20,856 bases of DNA. Source: Bacteroidia bacterium (GTDB lineage Bacteria > Bacteroidota > Bacteroidia > B-17B0 > Aurantibacillaceae). The number at the start of each line of letters is the position of its first letter. The stretch's first letter is position 1. The DNA lies in the NCBI GenBank assembly GCA_026418315.1, contig JAOABO010000003.1:1-20856 (forward strand), given 5' to 3'. Positions 1 through 7,511 of this stretch are shown one piece after another. The notes under the pieces are model-generated. The model saw only the letters and a list, made by a program, of their open reading frames with translations, was not told the DNA's origin and searched no databases. The position numbers and the translations under genes were made by a program.

Positions 1-951
1 ATTCGTCCTCCAAAAGAGGGAGAAAAATATTTTCCCATTATACAAATAGAAAAAGTAAATGGTAGGGATTTATCTTTTATAAGAGATAGAGTAACTTTTG
101 ATTATCTAACACCACTTTTTCCTTATGAAAAATTAAAATTAGCTGGAGGAAAATATGAAACTATTAGTACACGTATTGTAGATTTGTTTGCTCCAATCGG
201 AAAAGGCCAGAGAGGACTCATAGTAGCTCAACCAAAGACAGGAAAAACAGTATTACTCAAAGAAATAGCCAATGCTATTTCCTATAATCACCCTGAAGTG
301 TATCTTATTATTTTACTTATTGACGAGCGTCCAGAAGAAGTGACAGACATGCAAAGAAGTGTAAGAGCAGAAGTGATTGCTTCTACCTTTGATGAACCCG
401 CTGAAAGACATGTAAGAGTATCTAATATAGTATTGGAAAAAGCAAAACGTTTGGTAGAATGCGGACATGATGTAGTGATATTATTAGATAGTATTACAAG
501 AATGGCAAGAGCATACAATACAGTCATGCCTGCTAGCGGAAAAGTATTAACAGGCGGAGTAGAAGCAACTGCCCTACAAAAGCCCAAAAGATTCTTTGGT
601 GCAGCACGAAAAATAGAAAATGGAGGTTCACTGACTATAATAGCAACAGCCCTGATTGAAACAGGTTCAAAGATGGATGAGGTAATTTTTGAAGAATTCA
701 AGGGAACCGGAAACATGGAATTACAACTGGATAGAAAATTATCTAATAAAAGAATTTTTCCGGCTATTGATTTACTCGCCTCTTCCACAAGAAGAGAAGA
801 TTTGCTGCTGGACAAAAACACATTAAACAAAATGTGGATACTCCGAAAGCATCTTAGCGATATGAAACCCGATGAAGCCATGGAGTTTTTACTTAATCAG
901 ATAAGTAAAACAAAAACTAATGAAGAATTTTTGGTTTCAATGGGAAGTTGA
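1..951 (+). CDS. rho: Transcription termination factor Rho, C-terminal part
   Basis: Rho is a homohexameric RNA helicase that terminates transcription by translocating on nascent RNA with ATP hydrolysis. The window opens inside the gene, and frame 1 is open from base 1 to the TGA at 949-951 (316 residues). The translation begins with the typical inter-domain stretch IRPPKEGEKYF. It then shows the Walker A loop QPKTGKT (partial residues 77-83), LIDERPEE, the Walker B region VVILLDSITR, the segment TGGVEATALQKPKRFFGAARK, and the C-terminal ILRKHL...EFLL helices, so the ATPase core is intact. The N-terminal OB-fold lies outside the window. A TTG at 184 could be read as a start, but homology clearly continues upstream, so it is internal. 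No intrinsic terminator is visible after the stop. Identification is very secure. Confidence 0.98.
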   Translation: MRPPKEGEKYFPIIQIEKVNGRDLSFIRDRVTFDYLTPLFPYEKLKLAGGKYETISTRIVDLFAPIGKGQRGLIVAQPKTGKTVLLKEIANAISYNHPEVYLIILLIDERPEEVTDMQRSVRAEVIASTFDEPAERHVRVSNIVLEKAKRLVECGHDVVILLDSITRMARAYNTVMPASGKVLTGGVEATALQKPKRFFGAARKIENGGSLTIIATALIETGSKMDEVIFEEFKGTGNMELQLDRKLSNKRIFPAIDLLASSTRREDLLLDKNTLNKMWILRKHLSDMKPDEAMEFLLNQISKTKTNEEFLVSMGS

Positions 952-969
952 TTTTACCAGAAAATATTT

Positions 970-998
970 TTTGAAATAAAATAAATTTTGTACTTTTG
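970..998 (+). promoter_or_regulatory. Bacteroidota-type promoter for the 1015 gene
   Basis: The -7 box TACTTTTG at 991-998 matches TAnnTTTG exactly. TTTG at 970-973 lies 17 nt upstream and fits the -33 element of the primary sigma factor of Bacteroidota. The predicted transcript would start roughly 10 nt before the ATG at 1015. The assignment rests on motif match and position only. Confidence 0.55.
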
Positions 999-1014
999 CA
1001 TATAAATTAAGTAA

Positions 1015-1803
1015 ATGAAACGACTAATTTTCATATTTATCATTAATACAGTCACTCATTTTTTATGGAGTGATGAGGTAAAAAAATTAGTCATTGACGG
1101 TGTTTATCAGCAAAAAAATATTTATGTACAAAACTATTATTCAGGTGCTGTGGGCTTTTGCGCCATTGAAGTAAAAGTGAATGGAAATATTACCACCGAT
1201 GAAATCAATTCCAGTGCCTTTGAAATTGATTTATCAGCACTCAACTTAAAATACGGTGATAAAATTCTTGTTGAAATTTATCATAAAAAAGATTGTACAC
1301 CTAAAATATTAAACATTGAAGACCTTCGTCCCATGCCAACTTTTGTTATTTTGGCAGCACACGGAACCAGCGATGGGCTCATTACATGGATAACTGAAGA
1401 TGAAAATGGGGCACTTCCATATATTATTGAACAATTTAAGTGGAATAAGTGGATACCAGTTGGAGAAGTCATTGGTAAAGGAACTCCGGAAAGACACACC
1501 TATACCTTTAAGGCGTTTCTTACAAGTGGGCAGAATAAATTCAGAATAAAACAGGTAGGATTTAATAACAATGTTCGGTATTCAAATGATATTATTATTC
1601 AATCTACGAAAAGTAAACCAACTTTTGTAATTAATAAAAATAAAAGCGAAATACAGTTTTCAGATGAAACGATGTTTGAAATTTATGATATTTATGGTAA
1701 TATTATCAAACGTGGTTTTGGTATTAATGTAGATATTAGTAATATACCAAAGGGAGTTTATTATTTGTGCTACGATAGAGATGTTGCTGAATTTAAAAAA
1801 TAA
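1015..1803 (+). CDS. Secreted hypothetical protein with T9SS-like C-terminus
   Basis: I do not recognise the family. The 262-residue product begins with a short hydrophobic export signal (MKRLIFIFIINTVTHFLW). Two beta-rich segments follow, at about 25-100 and 108-195; the second resembles a fibronectin-III/Ig-like sandwich. The last 50 residues have the layout of a T9SS type A sorting tail: FEIYDIYGNIIKRG, then a VDISNIPKGVYYL turn, then a lysine-rich end. The usual YPNP box is not present, so export by T9SS is inferred from the FEIYDIYG and IPKGVYYL pattern alone. The gene has its own promoter-like box and sits 63 nt after rho, so it is probably transcribed separately. It may be a small surface or periplasmic protein. 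Confidence 0.75.
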   Translation: MKRLIFIFIINTVTHFLWSDEVKKLVIDGVYQQKNIYVQNYYSGAVGFCAIEVKVNGNITTDEINSSAFEIDLSALNLKYGDKILVEIYHKKDCTPKILNIEDLRPMPTFVILAAHGTSDGLITWITEDENGALPYIIEQFKWNKWIPVGEVIGKGTPERHTYTFKAFLTSGQNKFRIKQVGFNNNVRYSNDIIIQSTKSKPTFVINKNKSEIQFSDETMFEIYDIYGNIIKRGFGINVDISNIPKGVYYLCYDRDVAEFKK

Positions 1804-1937
1804 ATTTTTTCTAATTCATCTCTAATTTGTTTAGATAATTAAAGTTATATAAATCATTACCATACTATTTTTATTCAGAAATTCATTTTTTCTTTACTAC
1901 AATTGAATTTTATGCAATTAATTTCATTAAAATTCGT

Positions 1938-1945
1938 TATATTTG
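1938..1945 (+). promoter_or_regulatory. Promoter -7 box before the first adhesin gene
   Basis: TATATTTG is an exact TAnnTTTG match, 9 nt before the ATG at 1955. The -33 element is weak. The 11-mer TTATATTTGCA that contains it recurs before the second adhesin gene at 4054-4064, which suggests similar expression. The 151-nt gap 1804-1954 shows nothing else I can name. Confidence 0.5.
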
Positions 1946-1954
1946 CATTGACAA

Positions 1955-3997
1955 ATGAAAAAAGTTCTCGCCATATTAGTTTTTATCTTCTACTTTCAAT
2001 GCTTTTACTCTCAGGGTTTGCAGGCATATCCTGCTAAATTAAAGTGTGTTTCAGTAATTAATAGCACTGGTGATATTGTATTGACATGGTTGCCTCCCAT
2101 AGACCCTTTGAATCAATTTTATTCTTATGAAATATTTCAATCTAATTCGAATTTTGGGCCGTTTTTGTTAATTACAACCATCAATAACATATCTACCACT
2201 TCATACACACATACTGCCGCTGGTGGAAATACACAAAGCCGTTATTATTTTATTCGTACCAGATGGGGACCTGGTGGCACAACAGCATCTGCTTTTTCAG
2301 ATACATTAAGGTCTATTTTTTTATCCCTTACCGGCATTGGAAGTGGAATTGCAAAGCTGAACTATAACGATATTCATGTTCCACATTTGAGTACTTCCAG
2401 TCCTAATTTTGACATCTATAAAAATACTACAGGAACATTTCCATTTAATTTCTTGGCTGCTACTCCGCATATCAAATATAATGATACAGTAGCACGTCTT
2501 TGCAATGGGATGAATTATTTTTATTATGTTGAATTAAAAGATTCTATTGGATGTTCGTCTATTTCTAACATTGCTAACGGAAGTTTTTTAGATAATTTGC
2601 CTCCCATCGTTCCAGTATTAGATTCTGCTTCTGTATTACAAAATGGTCAAACTGTTTTGGGATGGAATTCTTCACCTTCGCCTGATGTTGCAGGATACAT
2701 TATCTATCAGGTAATAAATGGCGTTAATATTCCTATTGATACCATTTGGGGATACAATAACACATCTTACATATATACCAATACAACTGCTCAAAGTAAT
2801 TCTTTATTATTTATAGTTTCTGCTATAGACAGTTGTAATAACGTTAGTATTCTTAGTGGAAATCAAAATACTATGCTTTTGAAATATAATTACAATGTAT
2901 GTGCCCATAGTGTTAATCTTCAATGGAACAAAAGCAATTTATTTAATAGTAATGTGAAGTACTACATCTATGTTTCTGAAAATGGTTCTTCCTATAACCT
3001 CATAGACAGTACCACTGCTTTAAGTTATAATTACAGTCAGTTAAATTACAACAGTAATTACTGTATTTATATTCGAGCAAAAAATAACAACGGTATTACT
3101 TCTTCTTCTAATCTTATTTGTTTCAATGCTTATGGCTCTCCGGTTCCATCCCTTACTTATATACGATATGCTACAATAAAAGATACTAATCAAATCAATC
3201 TTGCTTTTTATGTTGATTCATCAAAATCCTCTACTGGCATAGAGCTTTTAAGAAGTGTGGATAACATCACTTATCAAAGTATTGTTATTATTCCTACTAC
3301 TACTAACTCAACATCATACTTTTACACAGATAATTCTTCAGTACTCAATACTACGCAGCAGTTTTTCTACTACAAAGCATATATTTTAGATAGCTGCGGA
3401 AATCGCAGGAATGTAAGTAATCTTACTAAAACTATTTTATTGAAAGTGAGAAAAGCTCCTGATCAGCCATTTACTGCCCATTTGAATTGGGATACTTATC
3501 AAGGTTGGCCTACAGGGGTTATTGATTATTACATATACAGAGTAGTGGACCATGTAATGGAAAATAATCCAAGAGCAGTTGTTTCTTCCAATGTATTTAC
3601 ATATACAGATGATTATTCTGATTTATATAATCATTACGGGAAAATAGGATATGTTGTGATTGCGGCAGAAAATAATGGCAATCCTTATGGCTTTATAGAA
3701 GCATCTTCTTCAAACATAGCATACATTTTAGATGACGGAGAAATATTTATTCCAGACGCTTTTGCTCCTGATGGGGTTAATTATTTATGGAAACCTGTTT
3801 TTATGTTTCCTAATCCTGAAGATTATCACGTATGGATATATGACAGATGGGGAAAAAATGTTTATTATTCATTCGATATTAAGAGCGGGTGGGATGGGGG
3901 TAACTACCCACAGGGTGTTTATGTTTATTTGATTAGATATAAAAATGCTCGCGGAGAATATATAGAGCGAAAAGGAACTATTACATTATTAAGATAA
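1955..3997 (+). CDS. Gliding-motility-associated C-terminal domain protein with FN3-like repeats
   Basis: This is a large surface protein of 680 residues. It has an N-terminal signal peptide (MKKVLAILVFIFYFQCFYSQ). About six tandem fibronectin-III/Ig-like beta-sandwich repeats of roughly 90 residues fill positions 25-590. They are recognisable by repeated W or Y-x-I-Y strands and by endings such as YYFIRTRW, LFIVSAIDSC, CIYIRAKNN and YVVIAAENN. The last 85 residues form a CHU_C-type domain: IPDAFAPDGVN, VWIYDRWGKNVY, GWDGGNYPQGVYVYLIRY and a KGTITLLR end. In this phylum such C-termini direct proteins through type IX secretion to the outer surface, as with gliding adhesins. The ligand is unknown. 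An adjacent second CHU_C protein follows 80 nt downstream with its own promoter box. Confidence 0.88.
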   Translation: MKKVLAILVFIFYFQCFYSQGLQAYPAKLKCVSVINSTGDIVLTWLPPIDPLNQFYSYEIFQSNSNFGPFLLITTINNISTTSYTHTAAGGNTQSRYYFIRTRWGPGGTTASAFSDTLRSIFLSLTGIGSGIAKLNYNDIHVPHLSTSSPNFDIYKNTTGTFPFNFLAATPHIKYNDTVARLCNGMNYFYYVELKDSIGCSSISNIANGSFLDNLPPIVPVLDSASVLQNGQTVLGWNSSPSPDVAGYIIYQVINGVNIPIDTIWGYNNTSYIYTNTTAQSNSLLFIVSAIDSCNNVSILSGNQNTMLLKYNYNVCAHSVNLQWNKSNLFNSNVKYYIYVSENGSSYNLIDSTTALSYNYSQLNYNSNYCIYIRAKNNNGITSSSNLICFNAYGSPVPSLTYIRYATIKDTNQINLAFYVDSSKSSTGIELLRSVDNITYQSIVIIPTTTNSTSYFYTDNSSVLNTTQQFFYYKAYILDSCGNRRNVSNLTKTILLKVRKAPDQPFTAHLNWDTYQGWPTGVIDYYIYRVVDHVMENNPRAVVSSNVFTYTDDYSDLYNHYGKIGYVVIAAENNGNPYGFIEASSSNIAYILDDGEIFIPDAFAPDGVNYLWKPVFMFPNPEDYHVWIYDRWGKNVYYSFDIKSGWDGGNYPQGVYVYLIRYKNARGEYIERKGTITLLR

Positions 3998-4033
3998 ATA
4001 TAATTCGTATTAATCTGGTTTTATCTTTTACTT

Positions 4034-4062
4034 TCTGCTTCGTTTTTACTTTCTTATATTTG
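4034..4062 (+). promoter_or_regulatory. Promoter of the second adhesin-ispD-polX unit
   Basis: The -7 box TATATTTG at 4055-4062 matches TAnnTTTG exactly. CTG at 4034-4036, 18 nt upstream, is a weak -33 element. The box lies 15 nt before the ATG at 4078. No comparable box was noticed before ispD or polX, so this promoter probably serves all three genes. Confidence 0.5.
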
Positions 4063-4077
4063 CACTAGTTTTATTTT

Positions 4078-5142
4078 ATGAGATTAGTATTCTTTGTTTT
4101 TTTATTCTTGCCATTTTCAAATTTTGCTCAACTCATTTGTAATGCCGGAAATGACTTTACTTTTTGTCCTCAATCTACTTACATGTTAGGAGGAAGTCCT
4201 ACGGCAAGTGGAGGAGTATCTCCTTATACGTATTCGTGGTCTCCGTCTGCGGGACTTAATACTGATACAGTTGCCAATCCGATTTTATCTAATTATAATA
4301 GTCCTTATTATGTACTGAATGTAACAGATAAATCTGGTAACAGATGTACAGACACTGTTTATATTACCAAAAGCAATATTGACAACTATTCTGCCGGTGC
4401 AGATATTTTTATATGCAAAAAAACTACATCTGTTGTAACTCTTGGAGTAAGCACTAATTCTACTTGTACTACATGTACATTTTCATGGCTGCCCACAACT
4501 TATCTTAATAATGCTTATTCATCTAATCCTATTGCCAGCTTTGACACATCGGCTAATTCCATCACCTATACATTAACTATTACGGATGGCACTTGTACCT
4601 ATGTTGATTTGCTGAATGTAACCATTGGATATTTACCTTTGAAAGTAAGCCCACAAGACACTACCATTAAAAGCGGTGAAGTAGTAAGCATTCGTGTAAG
4701 CGGGGGATATAACAATCAATATTCATGGAAGCCGCCTTATTATTTAACTATTCCCTATGGGCAATATCAAAATCCTGATGCAGCACCGCCTTCTACTATT
4801 ATCTATACAGTTAGTTCAGTATATCCATCTGGATGTATAGCTTCTAATACTCTTATTATTCATGTTATTCCAAATGATGAACTTATTTTTTACAACACTT
4901 TCACACCCAATAATGATGGTATCAATGATGTGTTTTATATTGCTAATTTAGAGAAATATCCAAATAATTCACTCACATTATACAACAGATACGGGCAAAA
5001 AATTTATTTTAAGAGAGAATATAAAAATGATTGGGACGGTACAGTAAATGGCGAACAAGTTCCAACAGGCACTTATTTTTATGTTTTAGATACAGGAACA
5101 GATAAAGGAGTCTTCAAAGGACATGTCAATATAATGCGATAA
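4078..5142 (+). CDS. Surface protein with PKD/Ig-like repeats and gliding-associated C-terminal domain
   Basis: The 354-residue product starts with a signal peptide (MRLVFFVFLFLPFSNFAQ). Three Ig/PKD-like repeats follow. The first, at about 20-100, contains NAGNDFTFCPQ, LGGSPTASGG and YSWSPSAGL. The second, at about 102-185, contains AGADIFICKK and FSWLPTTYL. The third, at about 187-265, contains YSWKPPYYL. This resembles the building plan of SprB-like and other Bacteroidota adhesins. The last 85 residues are a clear CHU_C domain: NTFTPNNDGINDVF, LTLYNRYGQKIY, WDGTVNGEQVPTGTYFYVL and GHVNIMR. Type IX secretion and surface attachment are inferred from that domain. The TAA stop is followed one base later by the ispD start, so translation of the two is probably coupled. 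Confidence 0.9.
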   Translation: MRLVFFVFLFLPFSNFAQLICNAGNDFTFCPQSTYMLGGSPTASGGVSPYTYSWSPSAGLNTDTVANPILSNYNSPYYVLNVTDKSGNRCTDTVYITKSNIDNYSAGADIFICKKTTSVVTLGVSTNSTCTTCTFSWLPTTYLNNAYSSNPIASFDTSANSITYTLTITDGTCTYVDLLNVTIGYLPLKVSPQDTTIKSGEVVSIRVSGGYNNQYSWKPPYYLTIPYGQYQNPDAAPPSTIIYTVSSVYPSGCIASNTLIIHVIPNDELIFYNTFTPNNDGINDVFYIANLEKYPNNSLTLYNRYGQKIYFKREYKNDWDGTVNGEQVPTGTYFYVLDTGTDKGVFKGHVNIMR

Positions 5143-5143
5143 T

Positions 5144-5830
5144 ATGTATTCACAACAAGCAGTGGTTATTGTGGCGGGAGGAACAGGTGAAAGAAGCGGC
5201 CAAAATATTCCAAAGCAATTTGTACATGTTTTGAACAAGCCCGTTATTGTTTTTAGTATTGAAAAGTTTTTGGAATATGATTCTAACATAGAACTGGTGG
5301 TGGTTTGTCATGAAAACTTTGTTGAAAATTGTCGTCAAATTTTTCAAGTATACTTTCCCAATAAGAATATACCTATTATCAAAGGTGGTATTACCAGATT
5401 TCATTCTGTCAAAAACGGATTAGAATTTCTTCAACAAAAAAAATTCAGCGGTATTGTTGCAGTTCACGATGCTGCAAGGCCCTGTGTGTCAGTATCATTA
5501 ATTAAAGCGTGCTTTGAATTTGCTCAATCTAATGAAAATGCTATTCCTTCTATATCCATTACTGAAAGTATTCGTCAGGTAGAAAATGGGATAAGCAAAA
5601 GAGTTGACAGAAATCAATTCAAAATTATTCAAACCCCCCAATGTGCTGACTTTTCCATTATTTATAATGCGTTTAAGCAAAATTATCAGGATGTTTTTAC
5701 GGATGAAGCCAATGTGTTGGAATCTTTTGGAGAAACAATACATCTTATAGAAGGAGAGAGAAACAATATTAAAATAACTTATCCAATAGATTTCATTCTT
5801 GCAGAATACATATTGTCTCAAAAATTCTAA
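5144..5830 (+). CDS. ispD: 2-C-methyl-D-erythritol 4-phosphate cytidylyltransferase
   Basis: IspD transfers CMP from CTP to 2-C-methyl-D-erythritol 4-phosphate in the non-mevalonate (MEP) route to isoprenoid precursors in the cytoplasm. The 228 residues match the normal family length. The order of motifs is complete: nucleotide-binding loop VIVAGGTGERSGQNIPKQF near residues 8-26, GGITRFHSVKNGL, VHDAARPCV, the QTPQ region, TDEANVLESFG, and GERNNIKITYPIDFILAEYIL at the end. In the first loop a serine follows the arginine, where many homologues have methionine. The gene starts 1 nt after an adhesin gene and ends 3 nt before polX, so it reads as the middle cistron of a three-gene unit. The ATG at 5144 is placed well for the first beta strand. 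Confidence 0.97.
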   Translation: MYSQQAVVIVAGGTGERSGQNIPKQFVHVLNKPVIVFSIEKFLEYDSNIELVVVCHENFVENCRQIFQVYFPNKNIPIIKGGITRFHSVKNGLEFLQQKKFSGIVAVHDAARPCVSVSLIKACFEFAQSNENAIPSISITESIRQVENGISKRVDRNQFKIIQTPQCADFSIIYNAFKQNYQDVFTDEANVLESFGETIHLIEGERNNIKITYPIDFILAEYILSQKF

Positions 5831-5833
5831 TTC

Positions 5834-7441
5834 ATGAATAATTTGATTATTGCTGAACAATTTCATCGTTTGTCAAAACTTATGGAGCTTCATCAGGAAA
5901 ACCCATTTAAAGTTAAAGCAATTTCTAATGCTGCATCCATTATTGAAAAACTGAATCAGGATATAAACGAACATAATTACAAAGATTTGGCAACCGTTAA
6001 AGGAATAGGTAAAAATATTTTAGAAAAGGTATATGAGATATTGAGTTTGGGGAAAATTAAAGAATTAGAAATTCTTGAAAAAAATACGCCCAAATCCGTA
6101 ATAGAACTATTGAACATTAAGGGTTTGGGAGCATCTAAAGTATATAAGATTTGGAAAAATTTAAATATTGAACATGTAGAGCAACTAATTGATGCTGCAG
6201 AAAAAAATAAGTTGATAGAACTTAAAGGATTCAGTGAAAAAACGCAACAAAGCATTCTTGAAAATGCAAGATTTTATTTACAAAACAAAAATAAATTACA
6301 ATTAGGTCATGCATTATCTGTTGTTCATATCATTCAAAACATTTTAAATGAAAACAAAATTGACCACCAAATTACCGGAGAAGTAAGAAGACAATGTGAA
6401 ACAATTACTAAAATTGAATTCATAGTGCATCAAAGCATTCCTGATGAAATTACTGAGCAAATTCATAAAATAAGTTCTGTACCTGTAATCTTTCATTACA
6501 CCAAGAAAGCAAATGACTCATACATATTATTTCAAACAACTGGTAGTAAAGAATTTCTCAATGAGATAGGATTTTCTACTCTTCATAGAAATAATTACAA
6601 GAGTGAAGAAGAAATTTTTCAGGAATTAAATTGTCCGTTTGTTTTACCTCCTCAAAGAGAAAGTATTCATGAATACTATTTGATCAGCAAGCAGGATTAC
6701 TCTGAAAACCCAATTGAAATAAAAGACATAAAAGGCATTTTACATTGTCATACTGCCTACAGCGACGGATTGCATACTGTAAAAGAAATGGCTGATTTTT
6801 GTAAACAAGAGAACTATCAATATCTTGGTATTTGTGATCATTCTCAATCTGCTAAGTATGCCAACGGCCTTGAACCAGAAAGGTTATTAAAACAAATAGA
6901 AGAAATAGATAAATATAATCAAAACAGTAAAAACTTTAAGATATTCAAAGGCATAGAAAGTGATATCTTAAAAGATGGAAGTTTAGATTACGAGCCAAGT
7001 ATTTTGAAACAATTAGATTTTGTAGTTGCGTCGGTGCATAGTCATTTTGATATGACGGAAAAACAAGCTACAGACAGAATCATTAAAGCAATTGAAAACC
7101 CCTATACAACTATTTTGGGGCATCTTACAGGTCGGTTGTTACTCATCCGCAAAGGATATCCCGTTAATCACAAAAAAATTATTGACGCCTGTGCGGAAAA
7201 TAAGGTAGTTATAGAATTGAATGCTAATACTTACCGATTGGATATTGATTGGAGATGGTTGAAATATTGTTGTGCAAAGAATGTGAAAATAGCCATTAAT
7301 CCGGATGCTCATAGTACAACTGCCATTCGTGATGTTTTATATGGAGTTATGGTAGCTCAAAAAGCTGGTGTTGAAAAAGAACATATTATTAATACTTACC
7401 CGGCAGAAAAAATATATAAGGTTTTTCATAAAGAAATTTAG
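5834..7441 (+). CDS. polX: PolX-family protein with degenerate polymerase palm and intact PHP exonuclease domain
   Basis: Bacterial PolX joins a family X polymerase to a metal-dependent PHP nuclease and acts in DNA repair. In this 535-residue protein the N-terminal 8-kDa-like domain and two helix-hairpin-helix motifs are present (ATVKGIGKNILEK, residues 53-65; LLNIKGLGASKVYK, 92-105). The palm should read GSxRRxxExxxDxD. Here it reads GEVRRQCETITKIE (182-195), so the two catalytic aspartates are Lys193 and Glu195. The region of the third aspartate is shortened and runs DSYILFQTTGSKEF. The PHP domain keeps all expected metal ligands: H304 and H306, D311, H336, E375, H402, H430, D491 and H493. 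I infer a nuclease without polymerase activity. Family membership is secure; the start follows the ispD stop by 3 nt. Confidence 0.95.
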   Translation: MNNLIIAEQFHRLSKLMELHQENPFKVKAISNAASIIEKLNQDINEHNYKDLATVKGIGKNILEKVYEILSLGKIKELEILEKNTPKSVIELLNIKGLGASKVYKIWKNLNIEHVEQLIDAAEKNKLIELKGFSEKTQQSILENARFYLQNKNKLQLGHALSVVHIIQNILNENKIDHQITGEVRRQCETITKIEFIVHQSIPDEITEQIHKISSVPVIFHYTKKANDSYILFQTTGSKEFLNEIGFSTLHRNNYKSEEEIFQELNCPFVLPPQRESIHEYYLISKQDYSENPIEIKDIKGILHCHTAYSDGLHTVKEMADFCKQENYQYLGICDHSQSAKYANGLEPERLLKQIEEIDKYNQNSKNFKIFKGIESDILKDGSLDYEPSILKQLDFVVASVHSHFDMTEKQATDRIIKAIENPYTTILGHLTGRLLLIRKGYPVNHKKIIDACAENKVVIELNANTYRLDIDWRWLKYCCAKNVKIAINPDAHSTTAIRDVLYGVMVAQKAGVEKEHIINTYPAEKIYKVFHKEI

Positions 7442-7463
7442 TAAATATTTAAAATCAGGAAAC

Positions 7464-7494
7464 TTGTTTTTGAATATTCGTTTCCATAGTTTTG
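7464..7494 (+). promoter_or_regulatory. Promoter before the TonB-dependent receptor
   Basis: The -7 box TAGTTTTG at 7487-7494 is an exact TAnnTTTG match. TTG at 7464-7466 lies 20 nt upstream, within the usual spacing. The box lies 17 nt before the ATG at 7512 and would drive the receptor and the following lipoprotein gene. I found no terminator hairpin between polX and this promoter. Confidence 0.5.
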
Positions 7495-7511
7495 AGCCAA
7501 ATTGAAAGTTA

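Noticed and set aside
288..881. A 197-codon minus-strand frame inside rho
   Set aside because: It is the antisense of conserved Rho ATPase sequence and shows no domain features of its own.
184..951. Rho reading frame starting at TTG 184
   Set aside because: The frame is open from base 1 and encodes typical Rho sequence upstream of 184, so the TTG is an internal leucine codon and the gene is cut by the window edge.
1804..1954. A small RNA or extra gene in the 151-nt gap
   Set aside because: The region is AT-rich with no open frame of note, no stable hairpin and no recognisable RNA motif beyond the promoter box at its end.
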